DNA of 64,000 bases from the NCBI RefSeq assembly GCF_001548115.1, contig NZ_AP014821.1, positions 3,227,262-3,291,261 of the forward strand, in the 5' to 3' direction. Both the position numbers and the translations under genes were made by a program. This stretch comes from Geminocystis sp. NIES-3709. Its GTDB lineage: Bacteria > Cyanobacteriota > Cyanobacteriia > Cyanobacteriales > Cyanobacteriaceae. Shown here one piece after another: positions 18,112 to 29,140 of this stretch. Under the pieces are notes generated by a model. The model had not been told where the DNA came from. It did not search any database and worked only from the letters and a program-made list of their open reading frames with translations. The first letter of the stretch is position 1. Each line of letters starts with the position of its first letter.

Positions 18112-18261
18112 ATGAATCTAAAAGAAATTATTTTTCCTCTTATTTGGAGCAGTATTTTATTTTCACCCATGTTCATTATATTAATATTAGGATTTTTGTT
18201 TTTATTTTTTCTGCGTAAAAAAGGTGAGCCAAAAATGACCCACCCGATAGAACCTATTTAA
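18112..18261 (+). CDS. Possible 49-residue single-helix membrane protein
   Basis: ATG at 18112 opens a 49-residue ORF with one long hydrophobic stretch (about residues 6-34) followed by LRKKGEPK. It is antisense to no gene and lies in a 400-base gap. The last third is encoded by a copy of an interspersed hairpin repeat (18217-18245), which argues that the C-terminus, at least, is not conserved. It is not a recognisable photosystem small subunit. The rest of the gap 18041-18440 holds only the two repeat copies. Confidence 0.3.
   Translation: MNLKEIIFPLIWSSILFSPMFIILILGFLFLFFLRKKGEPKMTHPIEPI
18217..18245. repeat. Interspersed hairpin repeat, copy 1
   Basis: The 29-base sequence AAAAAAGGTGAGCC plus AAAAATGACCCACCC recurs exactly at 18392-18420, 175 bases away. 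It is an imperfect hairpin related to the GGTGGGC...GCCCACC palindromes after tkt and after the giant phosphatase gene. Confidence 0.75.
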
Positions 18262-18391
18262 TATTTACGCCTGTAACTTAAAATAACAAAAGACTTTGAC
18301 GAGATTAAAGCATTTCTTCTGAAATCATTACTATGTAATCATTCTAAAAAAAATACCAATTATTAAAAAAATATAAATATATTGTTACACA

Positions 18392-18420
18392 AAAAAAGGT
18401 GAGCCAAAAATGACCCACCC
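18392..18420 (-). terminator. Hairpin repeat acting as likely groL terminator
   Basis: The second copy of the 29-base repeat lies 20 bases past the groL stop codon. Read leftward it gives an imperfect hairpin (GGGTGGGTCA / GGCTCACC) followed by a run of T, as in a Rho-independent terminator. Confidence 0.6.
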
Positions 18421-18440
18421 TACAGTTATTTCACTGAGTT

Positions 18441-20078
<1,638 letters not shown>

Positions 20079-20111
20079 TTATTTTTTGTAAGTTTTTCGA
20101 TATTTGTGATT

Positions 20112-20150
20112 TTTCTCTCGCAAAGAGGCAAAGACGCAAAGGGTTTTTCT
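20112..20150. repeat. CTCGCAAAG-type short repeat in the groES-groEL gap
   Basis: The sequence CTCTCGCAAAGAGGCAAAG and the following ACGCAAAGG is a near-tandem CGCAAAG repeat, of the kind widespread in cyanobacterial intergenic DNA. A shorter relative occurs at about 26499-26520. Confidence 0.55.
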
Positions 20151-20187
20151 TTTTTTTGCAACGTCTTTGGATTTTTAAAATAAGTAA

Positions 20188-20499
20188 TTAGGAAACTACA
20201 GCGAGAATGTCTTTTTCGGAGAGTAAAACATAATCATCGCCACCGAGTTTGATGTCAGTACCTGCATATTTGGAATAGAGTACTTTATCACCAACTTTAA
20301 CTTCAACGGGAGTACGCTCTCCTTTATCGTTTACTTTACCTTCCCCTACGGTAACGACTTCTCCGACTTGGGGTTTTTCTTTGGCATTGTCAGGTAAGTA
20401 GATACCACCTGCGGTTTTTTCTTCTGCTTCACTGACTTTAACGAATACACGATCGCCTAAAGGCTTAACGGTTGATACATTAATGGTAATTGCAGCCAT
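20188..20499 (-). CDS. groS: Co-chaperonin GroES (10 kDa)
   Basis: The 103-residue lid of the GroEL chamber. The family signature is clear: [19 protein letters not shown], the mobile-loop region [16 protein letters not shown], and the C-terminal [13 protein letters not shown]. The first gene of the groESL operon, it is preceded by a CIRCE operator about 56 bases upstream of its start codon, so it is expected to be under HrcA repression and heat inducible. Confidence 0.98.
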   Translation of the reverse strand: MAAITINVSTVKPLGDRVFVKVSEAEEKTAGGIYLPDNAKEKPQVGEVVTVGEGKVNDKGERTPVEVKVGDKVLYSKYAGTDIKLGGDDYVLLSEKDILAVVS

Positions 20500-20554
20500 T
20501 GATGGTTTACTCCTTTTATAAATTAATTATAGTTTTTAGTGAGTCGTTTTATTT

Positions 20555-20581
20555 TTAGCGCTCTCACCTTACGAGTGCTAA
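20555..20581 (-). promoter_or_regulatory. CIRCE operator (HrcA binding site)
   Basis: Read leftward the site is TTAGCACTC, nine bases, GAGCGCTAA. It matches the CIRCE consensus TTAGCACTC-N9-GAGTGCTAA with one mismatch. It lies upstream of groS and marks the operon as HrcA-controlled. Confidence 0.93.
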
Positions 20582-20664
20582 TTTAACCGAAAATTTATAG
20601 TCATAGCAAGTACCTTAACTGTACGGGTTTCCGAACTTATATGATTAGAAGATAGTACACAGGA

Positions 20665-20736
20665 CGAAAAAATGAAGAATTATGGACTATTCAGGGTGAT
20701 TTAATCAAATGGTTTGATGAGGAGAAAAACCAATAA
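20665..20736 (+). pseudogene. Possible coding remnant (about 23 residues)
   Basis: One reading frame translates as RKNEELWTIQGDLIKWFDEE then KNQ and stop, with an in-frame stop shortly upstream. The composition looks like real protein, but there is no start codon and I do not recognise the family. It may be the tail of a deleted gene. Confidence 0.25.
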
Positions 20737-20762
20737 TCTATGATGAACACCTACACGATCGA

Positions 20763-20963
20763 TTAACCAACATAATGACTATTCGCAAGATAAGATAAGC
20801 AATTATTTACTAAAAAATAAACTACCATCATGGCTGCGGCACATAATGCTACTAATACACCGGCTAACATTAAGGAAAATTCACGGTGATCGAAAGCCTG
20901 TTGCATTAAGTGCAACGACCAAGCTACCAGTGCCACATCGAAAATGAGAATCGGGATTAACAT
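20763..20963 (-). CDS. Small two-helix membrane protein, hypothetical
   Basis: A 66-residue protein with two hydrophobic helices (about residues 2-18 and 30-55) joined by a polar loop QQAFDHREF. It ends in a short polar tail. The ORF has alanine/leucine-rich membrane composition and codon use like the neighbours, so I believe it is real. No function can be assigned. It stands alone between groS and the NlpC/P60 gene, both on the same strand. Confidence 0.6.
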   Translation of the reverse strand: MLIPILIFDVALVAWSLHLMQQAFDHREFSLMLAGVLVALCAAAMMVVYFLVNNCLSYLANSHYVG

Positions 20964-21050
20964 TTCTTAACAACTTAAGTTCTAGTCTATTCTAATACAT
21001 ATCTCAAATAAATATTAACTTTTATAACAAAACTTAGATTTTCTTAAGGT

Positions 21051-21731
21051 TTATGGAAGTGATTGGGTTATTCTGCCACAACTCCAAAATTGTTTGTAGT
21101 AGTTTTGACTAACTATATCTAAATCTCCCCTAATCAGATTAATTCCAATACCATTATTACCGATTTCTTTCCCTGAACTGTGAATATATCGATCGTTTCC
21201 TAAATATAACGCTACATGAGTAACTCTTTTTGTTCCAAAAAAGATTAAATCCCCTGATCTTAATTCATTAATAGTAATTTTAGTGGCAAAATTTTCCTGT
21301 TGATAGGAGTCTCTAGGAAGCCAAATTCCCACACTAGTAAAAGCAGATTGTATTAACCCTGAACAATCATAATTAGGTGCAACAGTACCTCCCCAAAGGT
21401 AGTAATTAGGTGTGTTCATTGCTAGATAAGTAAATTCGATAATTTTAGGTATTAAACTAGCAATTTTTTCCTGAGAAATAAAAGTAGAAGAATAGGGTTT
21501 TGATGCAGGTTTTAAAAAAGATAAGTCCTCGATAGAAAGCCATGCAGGATAATGATCTTCACATAAACAAATTTTGATCGCATTATCTACTATAGAGGGA
21601 GAAATAATTTTCAATTGTCGCCCTTTTGCCATTTGAGTTGCTAACTCTTTACAATCAGATTTTGCATATAAATTTAAGTTTTTAACACTATAAAATTCTT
21701 CTGAATTAGATTTAGGTAATGAGTCTAACAT
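21051..21731 (-). CDS. NlpC/P60-family peptidoglycan endopeptidase
   Basis: A 226-residue cysteine peptidase that should cut the gamma-D-Glu to diamino-acid bond of murein peptides. The N-terminal part (about residues 10-95) fits a bacterial SH3-like domain of the cyanobacterial type. The C-terminal NlpC/P60 domain has the nucleophile in PNYDCSGLIQ, the general base in RVTHVALYLG and the third polar residue in RYIHSSG. The sequence YYLWGGT just before the Cys motif is also typical. There is no obvious signal peptide, as in the structurally studied Anabaena and Nostoc homologues. Confidence 0.88.
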   Translation of the reverse strand: MLDSLPKSNSEEFYSVKNLNLYAKSDCKELATQMAKGRQLKIISPSIVDNAIKICLCEDHYPAWLSIEDLSFLKPASKPYSSTFISQEKIASLIPKIIEFTYLAMNTPNYYLWGGTVAPNYDCSGLIQSAFTSVGIWLPRDSYQQENFATKITINELRSGDLIFFGTKRVTHVALYLGNDRYIHSSGKEIGNNGIGINLIRGDLDIVSQNYYKQFWSCGRITQSLP

Positions 21732-21808
21732 ATACTTTATTCATTAATAACGAGGTTTTAAATGAAAGTGATAAAACTTTAAATAATAATTTTCTTTTTA
21801 TACAAGAA

Positions 21809-22342
21809 TTAATTAAATTTATTTTTAACTTTTTTTGTCCAGCGAAAATCTACGTTTTTAATAATTGTATCTTCAAAATTATTTAAAATAATATTAGCTT
21901 TTATAAAATGAGTATTAATTAATTGAGCATTACTAAAATTGCTTTTTAATATTGTCGCTTCTCCTAGTTCTGTTTCGTATAAAATAGCATTACTAAAATC
22001 TGATTCAACGATCGTGCTATAATTCAAATCAGCTTCAGACAAGTTCGATCGATGTAGCTTAGTGTTAACTAATGTTGCATTTCTTAAATTAGCTAGTCTC
22101 AAATTAACCCCAATTAGATTAGTTTTTGTTAAGTCTGCATGGTTTAAATTCGCAAATCGCAAATTACTACCAATAAAATTCCCATCGGTTAAATTACAGT
22201 TACTTAAATTAATGCCTTCCAAGTCATAACTACTAAAACTCATCCCTGTAAGATCGATTAACACATCTTGATTATAAACACGCCATTGATTCCAATTTGC
22301 GACATTTTTAATTAAATTTCTCCAATATTCTTGATTATCCAT
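21809..22342 (-). CDS. Pentapeptide-repeat protein
   Basis: A 177-residue protein made largely of tandem five-residue repeats of the A(D/N)LXX type (for example SNLRFANLNHADLTKTNLIG), covering about residues 30-165. Such repeats form a right-handed quadrilateral beta-helix. The short N-terminus contains NQEYWRNLIKNVANWNQWR. Pentapeptide proteins are abundant in cyanobacteria; roles are mostly unknown and some act in thylakoid or metal homeostasis. It has no signal peptide or membrane helix. It lies upstream of the NlpC/P60 gene, 77 bases away on the same strand. Confidence 0.85.
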   Translation of the reverse strand: MDNQEYWRNLIKNVANWNQWRVYNQDVLIDLTGMSFSSYDLEGINLSNCNLTDGNFIGSNLRFANLNHADLTKTNLIGVNLRLANLRNATLVNTKLHRSNLSEADLNYSTIVESDFSNAILYETELGEATILKSNFSNAQLINTHFIKANIILNNFEDTIIKNVDFRWTKKVKNKFN

Positions 22343-22453
22343 GACTGTTTCAATAAATAGTTAATAGTTTTTCTCGTTATAACATGAATCAATGAAAAGA
22401 GTGTTTCAAATTCTCGTTAGTGTTAAAAATTAAGATTTTTCATTATTTCTTAC

Positions 22454-23092
22454 TTATTCCTTCACCTGATCTACATTTATACGTCCTCCTATATTTGCGA
22501 TCGCACCTAAAGCCGCCTCTGCCCCTGCTTTTATATCTCTTTCTGCACCACCTAAATAAAGTCTGCCAAAACTACCCACTGCTTGAACTGAAAGAATATT
22601 AATCAAGGCGTATTTCTCTGCTTCATTAGCCGCTAAAGCAGCATAGGCGGCTGGTTTTACCTCTAAAACATATAAAGTTTCTCCAGCTAATAACATTTGC
22701 CCTCGTCGATTGCGGTTAATAATTTGTGCTTGATAAGGATCAATATTACGAATAATTTGACTAGAAACGACTTCAGGTTTTAAACAGTCTTTTTCACTAA
22801 CTCCTAAAGCATCTAAAATTGCTTTTCCTGCGGTTTTTGTTTCCCCTTGATTACTAGAATGAATCTCCAATAATCCATAAAGACGTTCCACAAATTGAAC
22901 ACCTGGACGTACTACTGCCGATTTTAAAGCTATATCAGTAATTCTATTTATCTCAATCCCCGGAGAAATTTCAATCCAAAGAGAGGCATCTCCGGGTAAT
23001 GGTAAAAAACCTAAGGCAACTGTACCAATATAGGAAGCGTGTTGAGGTTGTAATCGGTCTAAATAAACGTAGCTTCGGAGTTCAACACTCAT
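22454..23092 (-). CDS. ccmP: Carboxysome shell protein CcmP (tandem BMC)
   Basis: CcmP is a tandem-BMC-domain pseudohexamer (trimer of two-domain chains) that forms a large gated pore in the beta-carboxysome shell. The 212-residue length is as expected. Highly typical segments are [37 protein letters not shown] and [14 protein letters not shown] in the first BMC domain, and [26 protein letters not shown] with [11 protein letters not shown] in the second. The gene is separate from any ccmKLMN cluster in this window, which is common for ccmP. It is divergent from sfsA. Confidence 0.93.
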   Translation of the reverse strand: MSVELRSYVYLDRLQPQHASYIGTVALGFLPLPGDASLWIEISPGIEINRITDIALKSAVVRPGVQFVERLYGLLEIHSSNQGETKTAGKAILDALGVSEKDCLKPEVVSSQIIRNIDPYQAQIINRNRRGQMLLAGETLYVLEVKPAAYAALAANEAEKYALINILSVQAVGSFGRLYLGGAERDIKAGAEAALGAIANIGGRINVDQVKE

Positions 23093-23223
23093 GTTTTAAT
23101 CTTTTTCTTTTGATGGTGAGATGATAAATGTTTTTGAAATAAAACCAACAGCAAATTATATCATGGTCAGGGGATGATATACTGAAGTAGTAACATTTGA
23201 ATTATCAATTTGATTTCTCTCCC

Positions 23224-23946
23224 ATGACTACAGAAACTCGACTGTATTGTTATCCTCCTTTAATATCAGGTATTCTGAAAAAAAGATATAAACGTTTTCT
23301 TGCAGATATTGAATTGGAAACAGGAGAATTAATTACGGCTCATTGTGCTAACACCGGGCCAATGTTAGGATTGTGTAGTGTGGACAGTCGAGTAATGGTG
23401 TCTAAAAGTAATAACCCAAAGCGTAAACTAGCTTACACATGGGAAATGATAGAGGTGGGAGAAAATAATCCTGTGTGGGTTGGTATTAATACGGCATTAC
23501 CTAATCAGATTGTCAAATTAGCTTTGCAAAAACAGTTAATTCCAGAATTGGCAGGACAATATACTCAGATCAAAAGTGAAGTAAAATTTGGTCATGATGG
23601 CAAAAGTCGTATCGATTTTGTCTTGAAGGGAGGAGATTCTGATATTTATATTGAGGTAAAAAATACTACTCTCGCTGAAAATGGAGTTGCATTATTTCCT
23701 GATACTGAGACAACTAGAGGACAAAAGCATTTACAAGAGTTAATTAATTTATGTTCTACCACTAAAACGGTGATGTTATATTTTATCAGTCGATCGGATT
23801 GTGAATTATTTGGAGTGGGGGAAAAATACGATCGAACCTACGCAGATTTATTTTATCAAGCAATGGAAAAAGGAGTAAAAATCTTACCTTGTCGTTTTGA
23901 AATTACTCCCAAAGGGGTTAAATATTTAGGGACAATTAACCATTAA
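23224..23946 (+). CDS. sfsA: SfsA family DNA-binding/nuclease protein
   Basis: SfsA (sugar fermentation stimulation protein) is a small nuclease-like DNA-binding protein. The 240 residues from the ATG at 23224 contain the conserved LISGILKKRYKRFLADIEL, HCANTGPMLGL, the PD-(D/E)XK-like region with SRIDFVL and YIEVKNTTL, and FPDTETTRGQKHL. I prefer this ATG (TTETRLY) to an upstream TTG that would add nine residues, because the family starts close to the first beta strand. It is divergent from ccmP across a short intergenic region. Confidence 0.92.
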   Translation: MTTETRLYCYPPLISGILKKRYKRFLADIELETGELITAHCANTGPMLGLCSVDSRVMVSKSNNPKRKLAYTWEMIEVGENNPVWVGINTALPNQIVKLALQKQLIPELAGQYTQIKSEVKFGHDGKSRIDFVLKGGDSDIYIEVKNTTLAENGVALFPDTETTRGQKHLQELINLCSTTKTVMLYFISRSDCELFGVGEKYDRTYADLFYQAMEKGVKILPCRFEITPKGVKYLGTINH

Positions 23947-23985
23947 TTAAAAAAAATTTAGTAATTATTTAAAATTATGAATATT

Positions 23986-25185
23986 TTAATTATTAGTTGT
24001 TCCCAATTCATTAATTTTTCCTAAAAAATAGTCTTCTTTATGACTAAGACTACGGGCAAGTTCTAGGGCTTTTTGATAAGATTTTAAAGCGGAAGAATAA
24101 TCTTGTTTTTTGCTATAAATTATACCCATATAATCATAACTATTCATCAAACCATAATAATTATAAGAGAGTTGTTGCACTTTAATTAATTCTTGATAAA
24201 TTTGCAAGGCAGAATCAAATTGTTCATATTCTTGATAAAGAATACCTAGTTTCTCTAACGCATCTCCTGCGATCGAATATTGTGTTAATGACCATGCGAT
24301 CGAGAAAGCCTCTTGATAATATTTAGCTGATTCTTCTGGTTTTTTTAAAGTTTTATAGTCATCACCGATAGAAATTTTTATCATAGATAAGTTTAACAAA
24401 TCCTGATTTTTTACATAAGTTTCTGCTAGTTCTTGCTTATATTTTATTGCATTTTCAGGATTAACGATCGCTCCACTAATTTCTGCTAATTTGCGTAAAT
24501 AAATACCTTCTGCTAAATAATCTACTTCAACTCTAGCGATATTTAACAATTCTGTATAAATAGGTTCTGCACGAAAATAATCAAATTTAGCTATGTAAAA
24601 TTTTCCTAATTTTTCTAATATAGTTTTAATAGTAGAACTATCATTTGTCGATCGAGCTAATTCAAGATTTTTTTTATTAATAGCAATCGATCGATCTAAA
24701 TTATGTAAAGCCTCATAGGCATCAATAAATAAAGGTAAATATTCTTGATTAATTTGACCATCTTTACTATTTTGAGATTCTAAAATCACTAATCTTTCAT
24801 TTAAAAAGTTAATATCTTCATTACGACTTTTATCCCATGCAACTTTACCCACTTTAGTTATTATTATAATTTCTTCTTTTATGCCTAGTACTCGACTTAA
24901 ATTAATCGATCGATACCATAAGGCAAAAGCAACATCATCATTTCCTGCTTTAGATTCTTCTTGGGCTAAACTATCTAAATCTGCTATTTTAGTTTGAATT
25001 CTTTTGATTTCTAAACCAGTTAAATCTCGTTTTATTGTAGGTAATAATTCATCTTTAAAATCAACTAATAAAGGATTAACTTTTACTTCTTCTGTTTGAG
25101 CTAAAATTAAAGTAGATTTACCGGTAAAAAGTAACAAAAAAAATAGAAAACTAATCTTGAAAATTTGGGGCAAAAGTAAATTCAT
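23986..25185 (-). CDS. Secreted or periplasmic TPR protein
   Basis: A 399-residue protein with an N-terminal signal peptide (hydrophobic residues about 8-28, then ILAQT). The rest is helical, with tetratricopeptide repeats clearest in the C-terminal half (about residues 150-390), for example GLMNSYDYMGIIYSKKQDYS and ALKSYQKALELARSL. It is likely a periplasmic scaffold or assembly factor. Similar TPR proteins are frequent in cyanobacteria. The function cannot be refined from sequence context. Confidence 0.75.
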   Translation of the reverse strand: MNLLLPQIFKISFLFFLLLFTGKSTLILAQTEEVKVNPLLVDFKDELLPTIKRDLTGLEIKRIQTKIADLDSLAQEESKAGNDDVAFALWYRSINLSRVLGIKEEIIIITKVGKVAWDKSRNEDINFLNERLVILESQNSKDGQINQEYLPLFIDAYEALHNLDRSIAINKKNLELARSTNDSSTIKTILEKLGKFYIAKFDYFRAEPIYTELLNIARVEVDYLAEGIYLRKLAEISGAIVNPENAIKYKQELAETYVKNQDLLNLSMIKISIGDDYKTLKKPEESAKYYQEAFSIAWSLTQYSIAGDALEKLGILYQEYEQFDSALQIYQELIKVQQLSYNYYGLMNSYDYMGIIYSKKQDYSSALKSYQKALELARSLSHKEDYFLGKINELGTTNN

Positions 25186-25432
25186 AATTTATAAATAAAA
25201 AAGCTCTCACAATATAAATAAATCTTAATGGTTAATTCTTATTTTTTCAAATCCATAAAATCTTCACGAGATAAATTTAGCAGAAATGGTACTATCTCGA
25301 TCGAATTGGTCGATCATTCTGGGTATATAGCAATTTCTATCCTTATGAGATACGCTCAAATCTTTTAATCAGAGAAACTTTAATTTTATTTTTGTACCCC
25401 GGAACCATGAAAAACGCTATAATTCTAATTTT

Positions 25433-26266
25433 GGCGTTGCTGAATTAAGGTATGATTTTAAGATAAAGCGATCAAATTTATTAGAAATCAAAAAATGATC
25501 AAATGCCCCGAGTGCAGTTCTATGCACATTAACAAAAATGGAATGAAAAGAGGAAAGCAAAATCATCTTTGTGTTGATTGTGGTAGACAGTTTATTAATC
25601 CATAACCATCTAATTCCAGAGGTTATAGTGATGAGATTAGAAGTGAGTGCTTAAAAATGTATGTCAATGGTATGGGCTTTCGAGCAATTGAAAGAGTAAA
25701 AGGAGTTCCTCATACTACCGTGATTAATTGGGTGAAAGATGTGGCAAAGCTTTTGCCCAATAGTTATCAAGCCGAAACCATACTTAAAGTCGGTGAATTA
25801 GATGAATTACAAACATTTGTGGGTTCAAAAAAAACAAAATGTGGTTATGGATTGGGGTAGATCACTTTAAACCAGGCATTTTAGAATGGGTTGTGGGGGA
25901 TAGAAGTGCCGAAACATTTCAACCGTTGTGAGAAAGAATAAAACAATGGAATTGTTATTTTTATGTAACTGATGGTTGGAAGGTATATCCTAATTTTATC
26001 CCAGAGGGGGACCAAATCATCAGTAAAACTTATATGACAAGGGTTGAAGGAGAAAATACGAGATTGAGGCACTATCTAGCCAGATTACAGAGAAAAACCC
26101 TTTGCCATTCCAATTCTGTCGAAATGCGGAAATATTCAATCTCACTTTTGATTCATTATTTTAAATTCCAATATATTCCCATACCTTATCGAGGTGAGGT
26201 GCGATCGTGCAGTGCCGCCAAAGGTGATCGCTTTATCTAACAATCATACCTTAATTCAGCAATGCC
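25433..26266 (+). mobile_element. IS1-family element, degenerate copy 1
   Basis: An 834-bp element bounded by inverted repeats GGCGTTGCTGAATTAAGG (left) and GGCATTGCTGAATTAAGG (right, minus strand), the match continuing through TATGATT. Two more partial copies occur at 34914-35408 and 53527-53631. I could not identify a convincing target duplication. The transposase inside is interrupted, so this copy is dead. Confidence 0.82.
25495..26240 (+). pseudogene. IS1-family transposase, inactivated
   Basis: The frame begins with a zinc-ribbon-like N-terminus (CPECSSMHIN, CVDCGRQFIN), then a helix-turn-helix (GMGFRAIERVKGVPHTTV) and the DDE-type core (DELQTFVGSKK, VDHFKPGILEWVVGDRSAET, VTDGWKVYPNF, MTRVEGENTRLRHYLARLQR). 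Damage: CAA of copy 2 is TAA here after FINP, and a Trp codon has become TGA in FQPL-stop-ERIKQW. A third frame change occurs at an A8C run after FVGSKK. That one may be the programmed minus-one slip known in IS1 rather than a lesion. Confidence 0.8.
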
Positions 26267-26301
26267 GTCAATAAAATTGGCTTCTTTTTGTCGATATGTT
26301 A

Positions 26302-26415
26302 TCAAATATTAGTAATGATTTCTGGGTGTAGATTGTTGAAAAAGAAAATTGTAGGTGGTGCAGATCCATCTTGTGCCCAATCAAAAGCTAAATCTACAGA
26401 GGAGGGCGGTACAAT
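26302..26415 (-). pseudogene. Coding remnant next to an IS701-like end
   Basis: The minus strand reads IVPPSSVDLAFDWAQDGSAP, then PTIFFFNNLHPEIITNI and a stop. It looks like the last 37 codons of a lost gene of unknown family. Immediately to the right, AATACTTAGACAAAATA resembles the end of the IS701 element at 51958, so an insertion and deletion may have removed the rest. The remaining gap (26267-26618) holds a CTCTCGCAAAGACGC repeat and no gene. Confidence 0.35.
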
Positions 26416-26576
26416 AAATACTTAGACAAAATAGATTGTGGACTTTACATAAAATTATAGGACTTGTGTCATGTTTGTTTAAATGGTTCTAATATTTTCT
26501 CTCGCAAAGACGCTACACGGTTTTTATAACTAATTATCAGAACTTGATATAACACCGATAAATTAAGTAATAAAAA

Positions 26577-26593
26577 GGTGGGCATTGCCCACC
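26577..26593 (-). terminator. Palindromic GGTGGGC repeat, likely tkt terminator
   Basis: GGTGGGCATTGCCCACC forms an 8-bp stem. Read leftward it is followed by TTTTT, as in an intrinsic terminator, and lies 26 bases past the tkt stop. The same palindrome occurs at 35539. Confidence 0.75.
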
Positions 26594-26618
26594 CTACAGG
26601 AAAAATAACTAAAATAAA

Positions 26619-28631
26619 TTAGCCTAGAATTTTTTTGGCGGTTGCTACTACGTTATCAACGGTGAAACCGAATTTCTCCATAACAACGTTACCCGGAGCC
26701 GATGCACCATAAGTATTAATACCAATACAAGCCCCTTCATCACCGACAAAACGTTCCCAACCAAAGGTTACACCAGCTTCCACAGAAACACGTTTTTTGA
26801 TGGCTTTGGGTAATACAGATTCTTTGTATTCATCGCTTTGTAAGTCGAATAATTCGATACAAGGCATAGATACAACACGAACTTTCAAGCCTTCTGCTTT
26901 TAATTTTTCAGCCGCTTCAACACAAAGCCCAACTTCACTACCAGTACCGATTAAGATTAAATCTAATTCTTGAGGTGCAAATCCACAAGCAACGACATAC
27001 CCACCTTTAGCGACAGCATCGATCGATGATCCAGCTAAGTTGGGTAAGTTTTGACGGGTTAAAGCCATGAGAGAAGATTTTTTCTTGCTTTCGATCGCTA
27101 CTTTATAAGCTCCAGAGGTTTCATTTCCATCAGCAGGACGAAATACCATTAAATCAGGAATTAAACGTAAAGAAGCAACGTGCTCGACGGGTTGGTGAGT
27201 AGGGCCATCTTCTCCCAATGCGATCGAATCATGAGTCATGACCCAAATAACTTGTGCTTCAGATAATGCAGAAAGACGGATGGAATTTCTCATGTAGTCA
27301 GTGAAGACTAAAAAGGTCGCACCGTAAGGAATTAAACCAGTGTTATGGAGAGAAATTGCATTACAAATCGCACCCATAGCGTGTTCCCGTACACCGAAAT
27401 GGACGTTACGATTTTCATAAGCACCTTTTTGGAAATCTCCAGATACATGGATTTCCGTTAAGTTGGAGTGAGTTAAATCCGCCGAACCACCAATTAACTG
27501 AGGTAATACTTTGCCGATCGCATTTAAGCAATTTTCAGAATGTTTACGACTTGCTAAAGGCTTGTCTTCAGGGGTGTAGGATGGTAAGCAATCCGCCCAA
27601 TTTTCAGGAAGTACACCAGAGGTAATGGTTTCAAATTCTTTAGCTTCGGTAGGATACTTAGTTTTGTAGGTAGCAAGAGTTTGATTCCATTCTGCTTCTA
27701 AACTTGCACCCTTTTCGATCGCTTTGCGGAAATGACTATATACTTCATCAGGCACAACAAAAGGATCATAATTCCAACCTAAATTTTTACGGGTAGCTTC
27801 TACTTCGTCACCCCCTAAAGCAGCACCATGTACTCCAGCAGTATTAGCTTTTTTAGGAGAGCCATAACCGATCGTAGTAGTAACTTTGATCATGGAGGGT
27901 TTGTCCGTAACAGATTTAGCTTCAGCAATAGCGGCGGCGATCGCATCTAAGTCAGTATTACCATTTTCTACATGGAGAACGTGCCAACCATAAGCCTCAA
28001 AACGCTTAGATACATCTTCAGTAAAAGCGATGTCTGTGCTACCATCGATCGAAATGTGGTTATCATCATATAAAGCGATAAGTTTGCCTAAACCCCAATG
28101 TCCTGCTAAAGAGGCCGCTTCTCCAGAAATACCTTCCATGTTGCAACCATCACCAAGAATAACGTAGGTGTAATGATCGATTAAAGTACAATCAGGCTTG
28201 TTATATTTTGCTCCTAAATGAGCCTCAGCCAAAGCTAAACCAACACCATTAGCGATACCTTGTCCAAGAGGGCCCGTAGTTACTTCAACACCGGCAGTTA
28301 CAAAGTTTTCAGGATGTCCGGGAGTTTTAGATTTCCACTGACGGAATTGTTTTAAATCTTCAATAGTAACGCTATCATAACCAAATAAATGTAATAAAGA
28401 ATATTGAAGCATAGAACCATGACCAGCAGAAAGAACAAATCTATCTCTGTTTATCCACTGAGGATTTTTGGGATTAAAACGCATGAATTGATCCCAGAGA
28501 ACAAAAGACATAGGAGCTGCGCCCATAGGTAAACCCGGATGTCCTGATTTAGCTTTTTCAACGCCATCGATGGAGAGAAAACGAATAGCATTAACGCAGA
28601 GTTCTTGAATAGATTGGGTTGCAACCACCAT
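26619..28631 (-). CDS. tkt: Transketolase
   Basis: A thiamine-diphosphate enzyme of the Calvin cycle and pentose phosphate pathway that moves two-carbon ketol units between sugar phosphates. The 670-residue length is standard. Motifs: [18 protein letters not shown] near the start, [14 protein letters not shown], the ThDP-binding GDGCNMEG followed by the conserved [14 protein letters not shown], the catalytic [33 protein letters not shown], and [10 protein letters not shown] in the C-terminal domain. The gene stands alone and is followed by the GGTGGGC terminator-like palindrome. Confidence 0.97.
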   Translation of the reverse strand: MVVATQSIQELCVNAIRFLSIDGVEKAKSGHPGLPMGAAPMSFVLWDQFMRFNPKNPQWINRDRFVLSAGHGSMLQYSLLHLFGYDSVTIEDLKQFRQWKSKTPGHPENFVTAGVEVTTGPLGQGIANGVGLALAEAHLGAKYNKPDCTLIDHYTYVILGDGCNMEGISGEAASLAGHWGLGKLIALYDDNHISIDGSTDIAFTEDVSKRFEAYGWHVLHVENGNTDLDAIAAAIAEAKSVTDKPSMIKVTTTIGYGSPKKANTAGVHGAALGGDEVEATRKNLGWNYDPFVVPDEVYSHFRKAIEKGASLEAEWNQTLATYKTKYPTEAKEFETITSGVLPENWADCLPSYTPEDKPLASRKHSENCLNAIGKVLPQLIGGSADLTHSNLTEIHVSGDFQKGAYENRNVHFGVREHAMGAICNAISLHNTGLIPYGATFLVFTDYMRNSIRLSALSEAQVIWVMTHDSIALGEDGPTHQPVEHVASLRLIPDLMVFRPADGNETSGAYKVAIESKKKSSLMALTRQNLPNLAGSSIDAVAKGGYVVACGFAPQELDLILIGTGSEVGLCVEAAEKLKAEGLKVRVVSMPCIELFDLQSDEYKESVLPKAIKKRVSVEAGVTFGWERFVGDEGACIGINTYGASAPGNVVMEKFGFTVDNVVATAKKILG

Positions 28632-29140
28632 AATTAATTTTAAATTTAACTAAATATACATAACTTGATCAGTTAGCCTATATCTTCTCATTGTTTAGCA
28701 GAGATCGCAAGAAGCTAAGAAATAAATTTCATATTTTAAATTTAATTGATTAAGAAGCCAATTTTACCTGTTAGTGATCCTTGTTCACTTGAGTTCGAGA
28801 AAAAATCCTTGATGTAGGTAAGTTTTAGGGTTTATGATTTAGGGTTTAGATTCTAAAAATACCAAATCTGATTGAATTATTTAATTAAATTAATCTAAGT
28901 AAAATCAATTGTTAACAGTTTTTCATCAATTATTTACCCAATACCTAACAACTAATACCTTGCTATTACCCATACATTTTGCATCGAACTAAGGTTTTGT
29001 TGTTTTAAAATGATCTATGAGTTCCTTGTCAATTTATTCTAAGAAAGACATTATAACAAGGCTCGATCGAGTTTTGGTCAACATAAAAAATCAATTCTCC
29101 CCTTTCCTTTTGGAGAGGGGGTAGGGTGAGAAAATCAAAG
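28632..29140. other. Intergenic region with STRR-like and hairpin repeats
   Basis: About 500 bases between the tkt start and the end of the aerolysin-RTX gene. It holds an STRR-like string CCCAATACCTAACAACTAAT (about 28936-28958) and a hairpin near 29099-29120. No gene seen. The right-hand 200 bases of tkt upstream DNA should contain its promoter. Confidence 0.6.
29099..29120 (-). terminator. Hairpin downstream of the aerolysin-RTX gene
   Basis: CCCCTTTCC-TTTT-GGAGAGGGG forms a 9-bp stem with one wobble pair, 20 bases past the stop codon at 29141. It has no clear T tract, so it may be a 3'-end stabiliser or interspersed repeat rather than a strong terminator. Confidence 0.45.

Noticed and set aside
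23197-23223. Upstream TTG start of sfsA
   Set aside because: The ATG at 23224 fits the family N-terminus; the extension is a low-complexity leader.
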